Source: Scilla litardierei (Eukaryota > Streptophyta > Magnoliopsida > Asparagales > Asparagaceae). From it: a DNA stretch of 64,000 bases. The stretch spans positions 145,857,637 to 145,921,636 of the forward strand of contig CM061142.1 in the NCBI GenBank assembly GCA_030789695.1. The letters run 5' to 3'. The translations under genes were made by a program, and so were the position numbers. A model generated the notes under the pieces. That model saw only the letters and a program-made list of their open reading frames with translations. It searched no databases and was not told where the DNA came from. Of the stretch, positions 20,555 to 31,469 are shown piece by piece; within the stretch, counting starts at the first letter, position 1, and each line of letters begins with the position of its first letter.

Positions 20555-23508
20555 TCACGTGTCTGGAAACAAAAGTGGGAAACGCTCTCGCATGTTGATC
20601 TCCTTCTGAGTAAAAATATACTTCAAGCTTTTGTGATCGGTGAAAATCTTCACTTTCTCACTCAGCAGGAAGTGCCTCCAAATCTTAAGAGCAAACACAA
20701 CGGCAGCCAACTCCAAATCATGCGTCGGGTAATTCTTCTCATGAACCTTAAGCTGACGAGACGCATACACCACAACATGCCCATGCTGATGCAACACACA
20801 ACCGAGACCCTTGCCAGAAGCATCGCAAAAGATCTCAAACCCACCGCTGCGATCAGGCACAACAAGAATAGGGGCAGTCGTCAACCTCTCCTTCAGAACG
20901 CCAAAAGCATTCTCACAATCACCCGACCAAACAAAAACAACATCCTTCCGCGTCAACCTGGTCATCGGCTCAGCAATACGGGAGAAGTCCTTAATGAATC
21001 GCCGATAGTAACCAGCAAGTCCAAGGAAACTCCGAATCTCAGACGCAGAAGACGGAACATGCCACTCTCTGATGGCCCTAATCTTCTCGGGATCCACCGA
21101 AATACCATCTCCAGTCACCACATGCCCGAGAAAAGCAACTCTATCCAGCCAAAACTCGCACTTCGAAAACTTAGCATACAATCGATGCTTCCTCAAGATC
21201 TCCAATACCGTCCTCAAGTGCGACACATGCTCTTCCTCCGACTTCGAATAGATCAGAATGTCGTCAATAAAGATAACGACAAACTTATCCAAAAAGTCGT
21301 AGAAAATCAGGTTCATCAGATTCATGAAAACTGCGGGCGCGTTAGTTACGCCGAAAGGCATAACCACAAACTCATAGTGTCCATACTTCGTCCTGAACGC
21401 TGTCTTCGGAACATCATCCCTCTTCACCTTCAACTGATGGTAACCACTCCTAAAATCCAATTTAGAAAACACCCTCGAACCTCCAAGCTGATAAAAAATA
21501 TCATCGATGTGAGGTAACGGGTATTTATTCTTAATGGTCACCGCATTCAACTCCCGATAGTCCACGCACATGCGACACGAACCATCCTTCTTCTTCACCA
21601 GCAGCACCGGTGCTCCCCACGGAGACACACTAGGATTGATATAACCCTTCTGCAAAAGCTCATCCAACTGCTTCCGCAACTCTTCCAATTCTACAGGTGC
21701 CATACGATACGGCGCCTTCGAAATCGGCTGCGCACCTGGAACAAGATCGATAGAAAATTCTAAAGCTCGATCAGGTGGCAAACCAGACATCTCCTCGGGG
21801 AAGACGTCGCCAAAATCTCGCACCACAGATGGCCACTCTATCTCCATCTGCATAGCCACAACCTCCACCGGCCTGGCCCGAAATCTGACAGGACCAAGCG
21901 AACTGCTACCACGACTGGACTCAAATACTGGATGTCCGGGAATCTCAAACACCACCTTCTTCCTTCGACAGTCGATCGTAGCGTAGAAGCTCGCAAGCCA
22001 GTCCATCCCAAGAACTGCGTCATAGTTGATGATGTCGTGGACAATGAAATCAGCGAAAAGCTCATGTCCACAGACCACCAACGAGCAAGAATTGCAACCA
22101 CGATGCACCGAGACCACGCCATTCCCTGTAACGATATTCCAACTCTTGGGAAGAGGGGACGTCGACAAGGAATGCCTCTCCACGAAGCTCTGAGAAATAA
22201 TGCACATCGATGCACCAGAGTCAAAGAGGACTCGTGCAGGAAATGTGCACACCAAAACCACGCCTAACAAGCAATTAACAATCAAACCCTAGTCTAGCAA
22301 ACAACCATGTTCAAGCAAACAACACAATCTAACAATCAAAACCAGCTAGGAAAGTAATAGCTAGATTGAGGATTACCTGCGATAACCTCATCCACAGCCT
22401 CGCTCTCCACAGCGGTCATCAGAAAGGCCTGCCTCCTCGGCGGAACAGCCTGCTGGAAAGCATGCCTCTGTGGAACAAGAGCTGCTCCACGACCAGCAGG
22501 AACAGACGCTCGCGGCTGCAACGGCTGTGCTGCAACAGGTGCCCTCCACAGCGAACCCGCATGCCGACAATCCTTCGCGACATGGGAAGCATCACCACAA
22601 ACCAGACACTGGCCCAAAAACTTTTGACACTGATCCTTGATGTGGCCAGGCTTGCCGCAGAAATGGCAAGTCTTCAGAATAGGCCCTCCTGGCCTCTTAA
22701 ACTGAGCTGGCTGATTAGGCTTGAAACCAGGCCTAACAACCGCCCTGGCCTGCTCCATAGGCCTCTTCTCAGCACCAACAACAGACCCCCTCCTCTGACT
22801 CAGGTTCAGCTCCTGCCTCCTGGCAGCGACCAAAACCTTCTGATAAGAGTCCAAATCGGAGGAAGACACAAAACTCTGGAGCTCCAAAGCAAGTCCCTGC
22901 AGGAACCTCTGAGCCCTCTCATCAGCATCCTGCACCATCTTCGGTGCGAACCGACTCAGCCTAGTGAACTCTTGGTGGTACTGGTCCATCGTCAAGCTCC
23001 CTTGCTTCAGATCAATGAAGCGCTGCAGCATCTCCTTCTTCGCAGCCTTCGGAAAGAATTCCTCATCAAACCTGGATTTAAAGGTAGTCCAAGCTATCGG
23101 CTCCACCAACATCTTCTCTTCCGCATCCCACCAGTTCTGAGCATTATCCTTGAGTTGCCTCTTCGCCAAATCAACCCATCCAGCCGGGGTGATCTTGGCC
23201 ATCTTCAGATTGTCCTCGATGTTCCGAATCCACTCATCGGCAGCCAGAGGACCCTCAGACCCATCAAAATATGCGGGACCCAGCTCCCGAAATTGCATCG
23301 CTCCTGGCTCAGAGCGTGGGGCATCCGGAAGAGCCCGGGCAGCTCGAGCAAGTGGAGCATTCTGGACTTGCAGGAGCACGCCCTGCTGCACTTGCATCAT
23401 CTGGAGCATCATCCGCATCATCTCACCGTTGGTGGGTTCCCGCTTAGGCTCCTCATCATGAGGGAGCGCACCACTACCCCCACCACGGGTGAATCGTCTT
23501 CCTGCCAT
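20555..23508 (-). CDS. Gag-protease-RT polyprotein of element A, integrase deleted
   Basis: Joining 23508-22377 to 22263-20555 across the 113-nt intron gives one uninterrupted frame of 946 codons. Gag (about residues 1-377) has the gypsy capsid region ([36 protein letters not shown]) and two zinc knuckles, [14 protein letters not shown] and [14 protein letters not shown]. The protease has [15 protein letters not shown] (DSG). RT has [47 protein letters not shown] and [14 protein letters not shown]. RNase H starts at [17 protein letters not shown] and reaches [18 protein letters not shown], after which the frame jumps to the last residues of the polyprotein ([10 protein letters not shown]), removing the final RNase H Asp, integrase and chromodomain. 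The jump joins similar words (ATGCGACAGCG and ATGAGAGAGCG). It is the only chromoviral polyprotein here without a stop. Confidence 0.85.
22264..22376 (-). other. Putative intron 1 of element A (gag-protease)
   Basis: GTAATCCTC donor after GCAG and TTGTTAG acceptor before GCGTGG, 113 nt and T-rich. Removal restores the frame [21 protein letters not shown], as expected for a fused gag-pol of this lineage. The corresponding introns in C, D and E are 115, 113 and 112 nt. Confidence 0.8.
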
Positions 23509-23997
23509 CTAGTGACACAGAAAACGAAGCAGATTAGACTCATAGCTTATGACTCGGACGTCGAACTTAGTTTATTGGACATTCTAATATTATTATCGCT
23601 ATTCCGATAATCGCAGTTACAGAAGGACCTGCATGGGCCACCAACAAAACCTGTCCCGACCCGCTTCCCTAAAATGGAGGCGAGACGTGAAAAGGTCCGT
23701 ACGAGAGTGGAGCTGTGAAGCCCCAAACCCGATAAGCGTCAATAAAACATAAGCAGGTCCCTGTAACCACAAACGGAGCAACAATAATAATAAAAGGAGA
23801 GACAGAAATAAAATTCTCATATCTTATAAACTGTCCAACATGAAAATAAGTCCAACATCCAGAAAAGCCACCAGGCTAAAAGAAAGAGTCTAAAGGCCCA
23901 GAACAAGGCCAACAAAAGCAACAACGACACAAAGTATAGGTGCCACGCACCGACAACAAAACAACAGCCTAAACAAAAGGAAAACACAACGAAGACA

Positions 23998-24105
23998 CTA
24001 GGACTGGTCCCCAGTGTCCACGTACTCCCCGTCAAACACAAGCTCGGGCTTGGCGTCAGCAAACACCTCGTCCTCAACAAGGTACTCAGGCTCGGGATCT
24101 AACAT
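23998..24105 (-). CDS. LTR microORF (A/B shared LTR)
   Basis: ATG 24105, TAG 23998-24000; 35 residues, start MLDPEPE, end DTGDQS, near-identical to the copy at 18316. Confidence 0.5.
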   Translation of the reverse strand: MLDPEPEYLVEDEVFADAKPELVFDGEYVDTGDQS

Positions 24106-24693
24106 GTGTCACCCAAAAGAGTAAAGGGGCACATGTCAGCAAGTCTAAAAGACTTGGGCAAGGAAACTGAAAGTAAGGCAACTAGCAACCTAGCAGTTAT
24201 AGTATGCATGACATGGCAGTTATAACATGAGTGCACAATTAAGACATGGTGAACAGTAAGTACAAGAGAACAATTATCGGGACAAGACAAGAGTAGCCAA
24301 GCTACTAACAATCTCAATCAATTCACTATTCACGTTTCACTGTTGTTTGTAGATGTTTACGCCCTTCAGCTGAATGGTACAACATTCACGCTGATCGGCA
24401 CTAAACACTACCCCACCCCAGAGTTTACGCCTTACAACTGTAGTTGCTGATCGGGCAGACTCCCAGTTGAATGGCCGCTTAACCCTTACCCCATCCCACA
24501 CGTAAACAAGCCAGGGTCCCTGTACATGAGCCCAGCAAGTGAGCCAGGGTTGCCCCGCACGGGAGCTTGTTTTCCTAGTTCACAATTCAATGGGGGAGAA
24601 ACTAGGGTTTTGGGTCGAGTGGAGGAAGAAGAAAACGTTTGGGATGGGTTTAAATAGGATGGGCTGGCGGCTGCCCAGAAATTAGGGTTTTAA

Positions 24694-25232
24694 CACAGAT
24701 TAGTCGGTCAAAGAGCAACCACTGACCGACTAGTTTGGCAACTAGTCGGTCGGTCGACCAACGCAGACCGACTAAGTGTAAACAGTAACTTCTGAACGAA
24801 AATAAGATTTGGATTTAGTCGGTCGATGAACAACTACTGACCGACTAGTTTAACATCTAGTCGGTCGGTGAACGTTCTTAGACCGACTAAGAGTGAACAG
24901 TAACTCGACTGTACAGAAGAACCAAGAATTAGTCGGTCTAAGTACAAAACTTAACCGACTAGTTTAACAACTAGTCGGTCGAAAGATGAACTTAGACCGA
25001 CTAAGAATGAACAGTATTGATACCAAAAATAAGTTGAAGAGTTAGTCGGTTAAAGAAGCATTGCTGACCGACTAGTTTACAACCTAGTCGGTCAACCAAC
25101 GTTCTTAGACCGACTAACGATAAACAGTAACTCTTGAGAAATTTAGAAAGCAAACTAGTCGGTCCAAGAAGGATTGCCAACCGACTGGATCGTCATCTAG
25201 TCGGTCGGTGCCCCTTCTTACACCGGCTAATA
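24694..25232. repeat. Palindrome array, TAGTCGGTC type (A/B shared LTR)
   Basis: Five units, nearly identical to 19704-20240, with the same alternating four-word architecture. Confidence 0.9.
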
Positions 25233-25499
25233 AGCACCAAAAGTTCCGATACGGAGTGCGGAGCTTCGGGATCGATTCCTAAGACTCCTAGGCTTGATCT
25301 AATAGTAAGATACGACCGTTATGAAGCCCGTCATGAATGACATACTTCGAAATCGACGATCCTAAGGAAGAAACGAGAAAACACGACGAAACGATCGAAA
25401 ATGAAAGTTACGGAGACGAAAACCACACATGAGGAGAAAATCCACCAAAACATATATTATAATATAATAAATCCAGATACATGAAAACCAGTCGTTACA

Positions 25500-26718
25500 T
25501 CCTCCCCAACTTAAGAAAAATTCCGTCCTCGGAATTTCCAAACACTCACGTGTCCGGAAACAAAAGTGGGAAACGCTCTTGCATGTTGAGCTCCTTCTGA
25601 GTAAAAATATACTTCAAGCTTTTGTGATCGGTGAAAATCTTCACTTTCTCACTCAGCAGGAAGTGCCTCCAAATCTTAAGAGCAAACACAACGGCAGCCA
25701 ACTCCAAATCATGCGTCGGGTAATTCTTCTCATGAACCTTAAGCTGACGAGACGCATACGCCACAACATGCCCATGCTGATGCAACACACAACCGAGACC
25801 CTTGCCAGAAGCATCGCAAAAGATCTCAAACCCACCGATGCGATCAGGCACAACAAGAATAGGGGCAGTCGTCAACCTCTCCTTCAGAACGCCAAAAGCA
25901 TTCTCACAATCACCCGACCAAACAAAAACAACATCCTTCCGCGTCAACCTGGTCATCGGCTCAGCAATACGGGAAAAGTCCTTAATGAATCGCCGATAGT
26001 AACCAGCAAGTCCAAGGAAACTCCGAATCTCAGACGCAGACGACGGAACAGGCCACTCTCTGATGGCCCTAATCTTCTCAGGATCCACCGAAATACCATC
26101 TCCAGTCACCACATGCCCGAGAAAAGCAACTCTATCCAGCCAAAACTCGCACTTCGAAAACTTAGCATACAATCGATGCTTCCTCAAGATCTCCAATACC
26201 GTCCTCAAGTGCGACGCATGCTCTTCCTCCGACTTCGAATAGATCAGAATGTCGTCAATAAAGATAACGACAAACTTATCCAAAAAGTCGTAGAAAATCA
26301 GGTTCATCAGATTCATGAAAATTGCGGGCGCGTTAGTTACGCCGAAAGGCATAACCACAAACTCATAGTGTCCATACTTCGTCCTGAATGCTGTCTTCAG
26401 AACATCATCCCTCTTCACCTTCAACTGATGGTAACCACTCCTCAAATCCAATTTAGAAAACACACTCGAACCTCCAAGCTGATCAAAAATATCATCGATG
26501 CGAGGTAACAGGTATTTATTCTTAATGGTCACCGCATTCAACTCCCGATAGTCCACGCACATGCGACGCGAACCATCCTTCTTCTTCACCAGCAGCACCG
26601 GTGCTCCCCACGGAGACACACTAGGATTGATATAACCCTTCTGCAAAAGCTCATCCAACTGCTTCCGCAACTCTTCCAATTCTACATGTGCCATACGATA
26701 CGGCGCCTTCGAAATCGG
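25500..26718 (-). pseudogene. Element B, RT to 3' end, truncated
   Basis: Minus-strand internal sequence nearly identical to A, from the PPT (25500-25514) through the same integrase deletion ([18 protein letters not shown]) to RT up to [17 protein letters not shown]. It stops abruptly at 26718, where element C's LTR resumes. Gag, protease and the B 5' LTR are missing. Because A and B carry the same deletion, the integrase-less form was copied or duplicated as such. A deletion across B and C's LTR removed the rest. Confidence 0.85.
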
Positions 26719-26913
26719 TTGAGGTAACGTTCTGCACACTTAGGACCGCCAACCCATTGCCTGATAATCAAGACTAAAATTGATGTTTTTAAATTGCTTT
26801 AAATTCACTAATCAAGATTAATAATATGGGACTGTAGGCTGGTGGCCTTGTGCACATAGGTTGTTTATGACTTGTGGACTTTTGGACGGTGTTTTTCAGA
26901 CGTCAGATTTGCA

Positions 26914-27051
26914 GGCAAGTGAAACTTGCCATCTTCTTGTTTAGGCCATGTTTTAGGCTGTTTTTTTGTACCGTAGCGTAAAAGAGACTAGGCAGTGAAA
27001 TGATAGCGGCCTAGACGCCCAATTGATCTAGCTTAACAACGAAGCTAGATC
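26914..27051 (+). promoter_or_regulatory. Leader RNA hairpin module (C, 5' LTR)
   Basis: H1 GGCAAGT/ACTTGCC at 26914-26930. H2 CTAGGCAG/CGGCCTAG around loop TGAAATGATAG at 26988-27014, with one mismatch. H3 GATCTAGCTT/AAGCTAGATC around AACAACG at 27025-27051. Confidence 0.65.
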
Positions 27052-27643
27052 CGACCCCTTTTACTTGTTCATGTCATTCATGCATCCTTATCTGTCATGT
27101 TTAATTTCCTTATCTATACGCCTTGCTACTTGACATGCCATGTCATCCATGCATTGAATGTTGCATTCGTAGCACACGCTACATACTTGTACTTCCTTGT
27201 TCAGGCTAGGCACCTGCTTTTGCGGGCACAACCCTATGCCAAATACACTTCCTGGCTCGTGATCCAGAAGCGAGCATTCCGTGTTCGGGGGTAAGGCCCT
27301 GGCTCTATACACGTGGAGGGGTAGGGATAAGCGATCACTTGAGTGTAAGAGTTGGCCCGTACAGCCACTCTAGCCAAAAGGCGTAATCCCTGTGCACGAC
27401 GTGCTTACTAGACTTGTCCTTGTCCTTGTGATTGTTCTTACAAACTTGATATCCATGTCATGATTTAAATGCCAGTTTTCATGCCATGCTCGTACTTTAC
27501 TTCACTTGTTGTACTCATGCTATATCTGCCATGTCATTGCATCACGTTAGAACTGCTAGGTTGCTTTACTTTTACTTTCAGTTTCCTTGCACAAGTCTCT
27601 TGTAGACTTGCTGACATGTGCCCATTGCTCTTTTGGGTGTCAC

Positions 27644-27751
27644 ATGTTAGACACCGAGCCAGAGACCGTAGCTGAGGATGAGGTGTTTGCTGATGCTGAA
27701 CCGGAGCCCACGTTTGACGAGGAGTTGGTGGACACCGGTGACCAGTCTTAG
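27644..27751 (+). CDS. LTR microORF (C, 5' LTR)
   Basis: ATG 27644, TAG 27749-27751; 35 residues, start MLDTEPE, end DTGDQS. Codes for the same acidic peptide family as the other seven LTR copies. Confidence 0.5.
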   Translation: MLDTEPETVAEDEVFADAEPEPTFDEELVDTGDQS

Positions 27752-28095
27752 AGACTGTTCTGAGTTGCTTTGCTTTAGGTTGCTGTTAGTTATTGGTGCG
27801 TAGCACCATTACTTTGTTTTCTGTACGTTGTACTTTTGTTGGCCATGCTGGGGCCTTTTCGACTCTTTTCTTTTAGCCTGGTGGCTTTTCTGTGATGTTG
27901 GAACTTATTTTATGGATATTCTGAGATTGCTTTTTGTCTCATTTCCTTTATTATTATCTTTGTTTCGTATCGCATTTGCAAGGACCTGCCATTTAAAGTT
28001 TATTGACGCTTATCAGACTTATAGCTTCACAGCTTAAAGTTTGAGCGGACCTACTCACGCCTCGCCTCCATATTTTTGGGAAGCGGGGCATGACA

Positions 28096-28238
28096 GGTTT
28101 TGTTGGTGGCCCATGCAGGTCCGTCTTGCAACTGCGAATTATCGGAACAACGATAATAACAGAATGTCCAGTAAATAAATTACAACATCCAAGTCATAAG
28201 CTTTGAGTCTAATTTTTGTTCGTTTTCTATGTCATTAG
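28096..28238 (+). other. Element C leader with unusual primer-binding region
   Basis: Directly after the LTR comes GGTTTTGTTGGTGGCCCATG then CAGGTCC, conserved in A, C, D and E. No initiator-Met tRNA complement (TGGTATCAGAGC) is present. GCAGGTCC is complementary to GGACCTGC just inside the LTR end in most copies. The stretch ends TGTCATTAG immediately before the gag ATG, an acceptor-like sequence. Confidence 0.5.
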
Positions 28239-28674
28239 ATGGCTGTGAGACGACATACCCGAGCTGGTGGTAGGCCCAATCGTGTTGAGGTGCCGGATAG
28301 AGAGCCCACCAATGCTGAGATCATGAGGATGATGCATCAGATAATGCAGGTGCAGCAAGGTATGCTTCAGAATACCCAGAATGCCCCTCGGTTCGAGCCG
28401 GGAGCGAAGCAGTTTCGGGAGCTGGGCCCGACTTACTTTGATGGATCTGAAGGATCGTTGACTACTGAGGAGTGGATCAGGAGTACTGAGGATAATCTAA
28501 AGATGTCGAAGATCAACCTGGTTGGATGTGTTGATTTGGTGAAGAAGCAGCTCAAGGATAATGCCCGCAACTGGTGGGATGCAGAAGAGGAGCTGTTGGT
28601 GACTCCGATACCTTGGGCTACTTTCAAGTCCAGGATCGATGAGGAGTACTTTCTGAAGGCTGCCAGGAGGGAGA
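28239..28674 (+). pseudogene. Element C gag, N-terminal part
   Basis: ATG 28239 (MAVRRHTRAGG). It contains the capsid motifs EPTNAEIMRMMHQIMQVQQG, TEDNLKMSKINLVG and NWWDAEEELL. It is interrupted after 28674, between GGAGA and TG, by the copia element. The reading frame resumes at 35467 in phase, since the target duplication GGAGA is 5 bp and the remaining codon bases match. Confidence 0.9.
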
Positions 28675-30401
28675 TGTAATGCCCTGGGAAGCTACTGCAC
28701 ATGTACTAGAGGGGGGGGGGGTGAATAGTAATTTAAAATAATCAAGAGTGTGATTCCTAATTATTGTGCAAACATACAAACAACAATGCGGAATAAACAA
28801 CAATCGACAAGAATTAACAAACGCAAACAAATGATATAACGGGTTCGGATCCACCCAAGTCTCCCCGACTTGTTCCCGGTGATCCTACGTCCCAACCACC
28901 CGGATCCCCTCCGGATACTTGAGTTAGAAACTACTAACCCAAGATTTAGCACTATGAAATTCTTGTAGAAAACCTCTACAAGACCAAATCAAACACAATG
29001 AAAATGTGACTCCCACAACCCGGGATCACACACTTCTCTCACAACCGAGAGAACAATTCAAATATCAAATGCGATGAAATAATGAAACACTTACCACAAA
29101 ATCCTATGCCTTGAGTATACTTACCAAATTAGGGCAAAGAGGGATTTTGAGGAAGAAGATGTCACCAAACCCTAGCTCCAAGAAGTTGACCAGCAATGGA
29201 AGCCTAGGAAGATGTTGGTGACCTTGATTCAAGTTCTTTGGCTTGGAAGGCTCACAATCAATGAATCTCTCTTGAGGAATAAGAGTGAGGGAGAGATTCA
29301 ATTGAGAAGAGATAGCTTTAGAATGGAGTTGATTTGCTTCTCTTTGATTTCTCTAAAACCCAAAATATGTAGCCTTGGATCCTATGAAAGAACCCCTCCA
29401 AGTATATATAGGATAGAGGAAAGAGAGAGGAAAAATTGTGGCAATTAATGCTCCAACGGCTCTATTCTGAAGCAGACTAGTCGGTCAAAGAAGGATCACT
29501 GACCGACTAGTTTCTCAACTAGTCGGTCGGTGATTCAACATGAACCGACTAACAGGTGAATAGCCAACATGAGAAGTCCAGGCAATATGAACTAGTCGGT
29601 CTAAGAAGACTTGCCAACCGACTAGTTTGCCAACTAGTCGGTCGGTGAGTGTTCTTTGACCGACTAAGAGTTGAAATAGTATAGGCTGGATTCAAAGACA
29701 ACTAGTCGTTTAAGAACAAATTCCAACCGACTAGTTTCTCAACTAGTCGGTCGGTCGACGTGCTTAGACCGACTAACTGTAAATAGTAAGATAGGCTGTA
29801 TAGAGGCAATGATAACTAGTCGGTCCGAGAAGGATTCCTAACCGACTAGATCGTCATCTAGTCGGTCGATGACTCTTCTTGGACCGACTAATTGATCAAT
29901 AGTGCCAGGCTGAATTGAGCAAGGACATCTAGTCGGTTCAAGAGGAATTGCCGATCGACTAGATCGTCATCTAATCGGTTGGTTCTTCTACTTGAACCAA
30001 CTAAGATGCACTAGAAGCCGAGGAAAGAAGCGATAGGCTTCGGAAAAGTTTCTAATGGCTTCTAAGATAATCCTAGCTCTAAGATATGAGCGAAATGAAG
30101 ATTATAATGTAAGTCCTACTCAAGGCTTAACATTCTATACTATGAATCTAGAAGACATTAAATTAAACAAGACGAACCGTCTTCAAAGCTTTAATCTTCA
30201 CTCTTGACTTCATTAATACTCCTTGAGCTTCAACAAAGCTTCAGGCACACGATCACGCGTATTGAGAAGTCTTGAGACGTCGCTTTTGATGTACGTAGTA
30301 TTTTGACGATGATCTCTATAACTGCGCTCACAAGGAGTTAGTACGGGATATTTATGTTTGCTCATCATCCAAAACCAAATCCAGGGAATCAATACTCAAC
30401 A
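28675..30401 (-). repeat. Copia 3' LTR
   Basis: 1727 bp. In sense direction: start TGTTGAGTATTG at 30401, palindrome array 30005-29477, TATA-like CTATATATAC near 29403, then non-coding sequence to GGCATTACA at 28675. Small ORFs inside match the other LTR and are not meaningful. Confidence 0.9.
29477..30005. repeat. Palindrome array, TAGTCGGTC type (copia 3' LTR)
   Basis: Five units with four alternating TAGTCGGTC words each, as in the chromovirus A LTR. The unit at 29816-29892 matches the chromovirus unit at 20163-20240 almost base for base around GATCGTCATCTAGTCGGTCG, in the same orientation relative to the LTR. Confidence 0.9.
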
Positions 30402-30418
30402 TTCTCCCCCTTTTTGGT
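30402..30418 (-). other. Copia polypurine tract
   Basis: On the minus strand ACCAAAAAGGGGGAGAA directly precedes the 3' LTR start; typical of this copia group. Confidence 0.85.
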
Positions 30419-31469
30419 GATGACAAACCAACATAAATAATAATCAATAATAATGATTCAAATGAAATTTACTTACTCCCCTTGCATTGATGACACGTTA
30501 GTCTCGTATTGAATAATAATCATATGCATCAAGCAGACGAGGGAAGTATAAAATAATATGAATCCTATTATTGCAATTTAGGATCTAAATCCATTTTATA
30601 TCTTAACTCCCCCTGAATCTAACATATCAAATTAGATTCACGGTAAATTGCTTTGAATTATCAATTAGCACATTGTCATTTTTAATTCTCTCCCCCTTTG
30701 GCATTAGCAAAAAGAGCGGGAGGAGATCAACGACAACACCAAAGGGTAATATAAAAGCACGAGAGTCGAAGAATACGACCACGGTCCAAATGACACCAAT
30801 GTAAAATACCAAATGTAAAATACCAAAGAAAATCAAAGCGTGCCAATGTGACCACTTTCGAAAATCGAAAAACGAAATCATCAAACCATAGGCGAAAATC
30901 GAAAAGCGAAATCACCAAACCTTAGGCGAAAATCGAAAAACGAAATCACCAAACCATAGGCGAAAATCGAAAAAAGAAATCATCAAAACTCAAATCAATT
31001 TCACGTATTGAGTTTTGGAACATACTCTCCAATATCAACATTTATAACGAATCGAGAGCATGGAAAACAATTCTATTTAATCCAATAAAATCGTCGAACG
31101 ACGAAATCAACATCAGAGACAAAAAATCCAATGTGAATACCAAAAGTAACAAAATGATACCAATGTAAATATTCTAACAATGCATGCATTCAACACACAT
31201 GGATACCAAATGTATATCAAATGTAAGAATATACTTACACCATTAATCTCCCCCTACTTTGGTGTATCACTTAAGCACCATCAACTCCATTTGAATGAAA
31301 GAACTTTGCACATCAAGGAGTAGGTAGGGTTGGTATCCCACGGTGGGTTGAACCTAGAAAATCTAGTTCTTGGAGCTAAAATTTAGATTTGTTGCTCCTT
31401 CTCTTATTCTTGAGTACCTGAAGATAAAATATCATTCCATGGTGCCCAAGGACATTGGGTCCTAAAAGA
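30419..31469 (-). other. Copia 3' non-coding region with tandem repeat
   Basis: No ORF of significance. 30853-30985 carries about three and a half tandem units of about 41 bp built on GGCGAAAATCGAAAA and CGAAATCACCAAACC. Just downstream of gag (31470-31300 minus) is a remnant that looks like the region where pol would begin. Confidence 0.6.

Larger units (their letters stand above)
17970..25499 (-). mobile_element. Integrase-less chromovirus A
   Basis: Minus-strand element with LTRs 23652-25499 (5') and 17970-20508 (3') and an internal region coding for gag, protease, RT and part of RNase H. The ends are TGTAACGACTGG and GTCGTGACA/GTCGGGACA. It inserted in element C's 5' LTR; the left flank is CACTG, but the right flank is lost because a second partial copy (B) follows directly. 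Integrase and chromodomain are deleted, so movement would need enzymes from a relative. Confidence 0.88.
23652..25499 (-). repeat. Element A 5' LTR, also 3' LTR of element B, internally deleted
   Basis: This 1848-bp copy is 691 bp shorter than the other LTR: the sequence between 18905 and 19597 of the left LTR is missing, with TCAAT at both edges. The loss removes the hairpin module and the sequence between it and the TATA-like box (24657-24648), but the array (25232-24694) and microORF remain. The single LTR serves A on its left and B on its right. Confidence 0.88.
26719..28095 (+). repeat. Element C 5' LTR, second segment
   Basis: Homologous to 50747-52122 and ends GGGGCATGACA at 28095, followed by the conserved leader GGTTTTGTTGG. 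It contains the hairpin module (26914-27051) and the microORF (27644-27751). Confidence 0.9.

Noticed and set aside
20633..21517. Plus-strand ORF of 294 codons opposite RT of element A (and its copy at 25579-26508)
   Set aside because: It exists only because the RT codons are conserved; the RT motifs are on the other strand.
22366..23610. Long plus-strand ORF opposite the gag of element A
   Set aside because: It mirrors the gag coding strand, has low-complexity Leu/Arg/His composition and no family match; it is a shadow of the minus-strand gene.
29477..30005. CRISPR-like regular repeats
   Set aside because: The words alternate in orientation and vary, spacers are related to each other, and the context is a plant LTR promoter.
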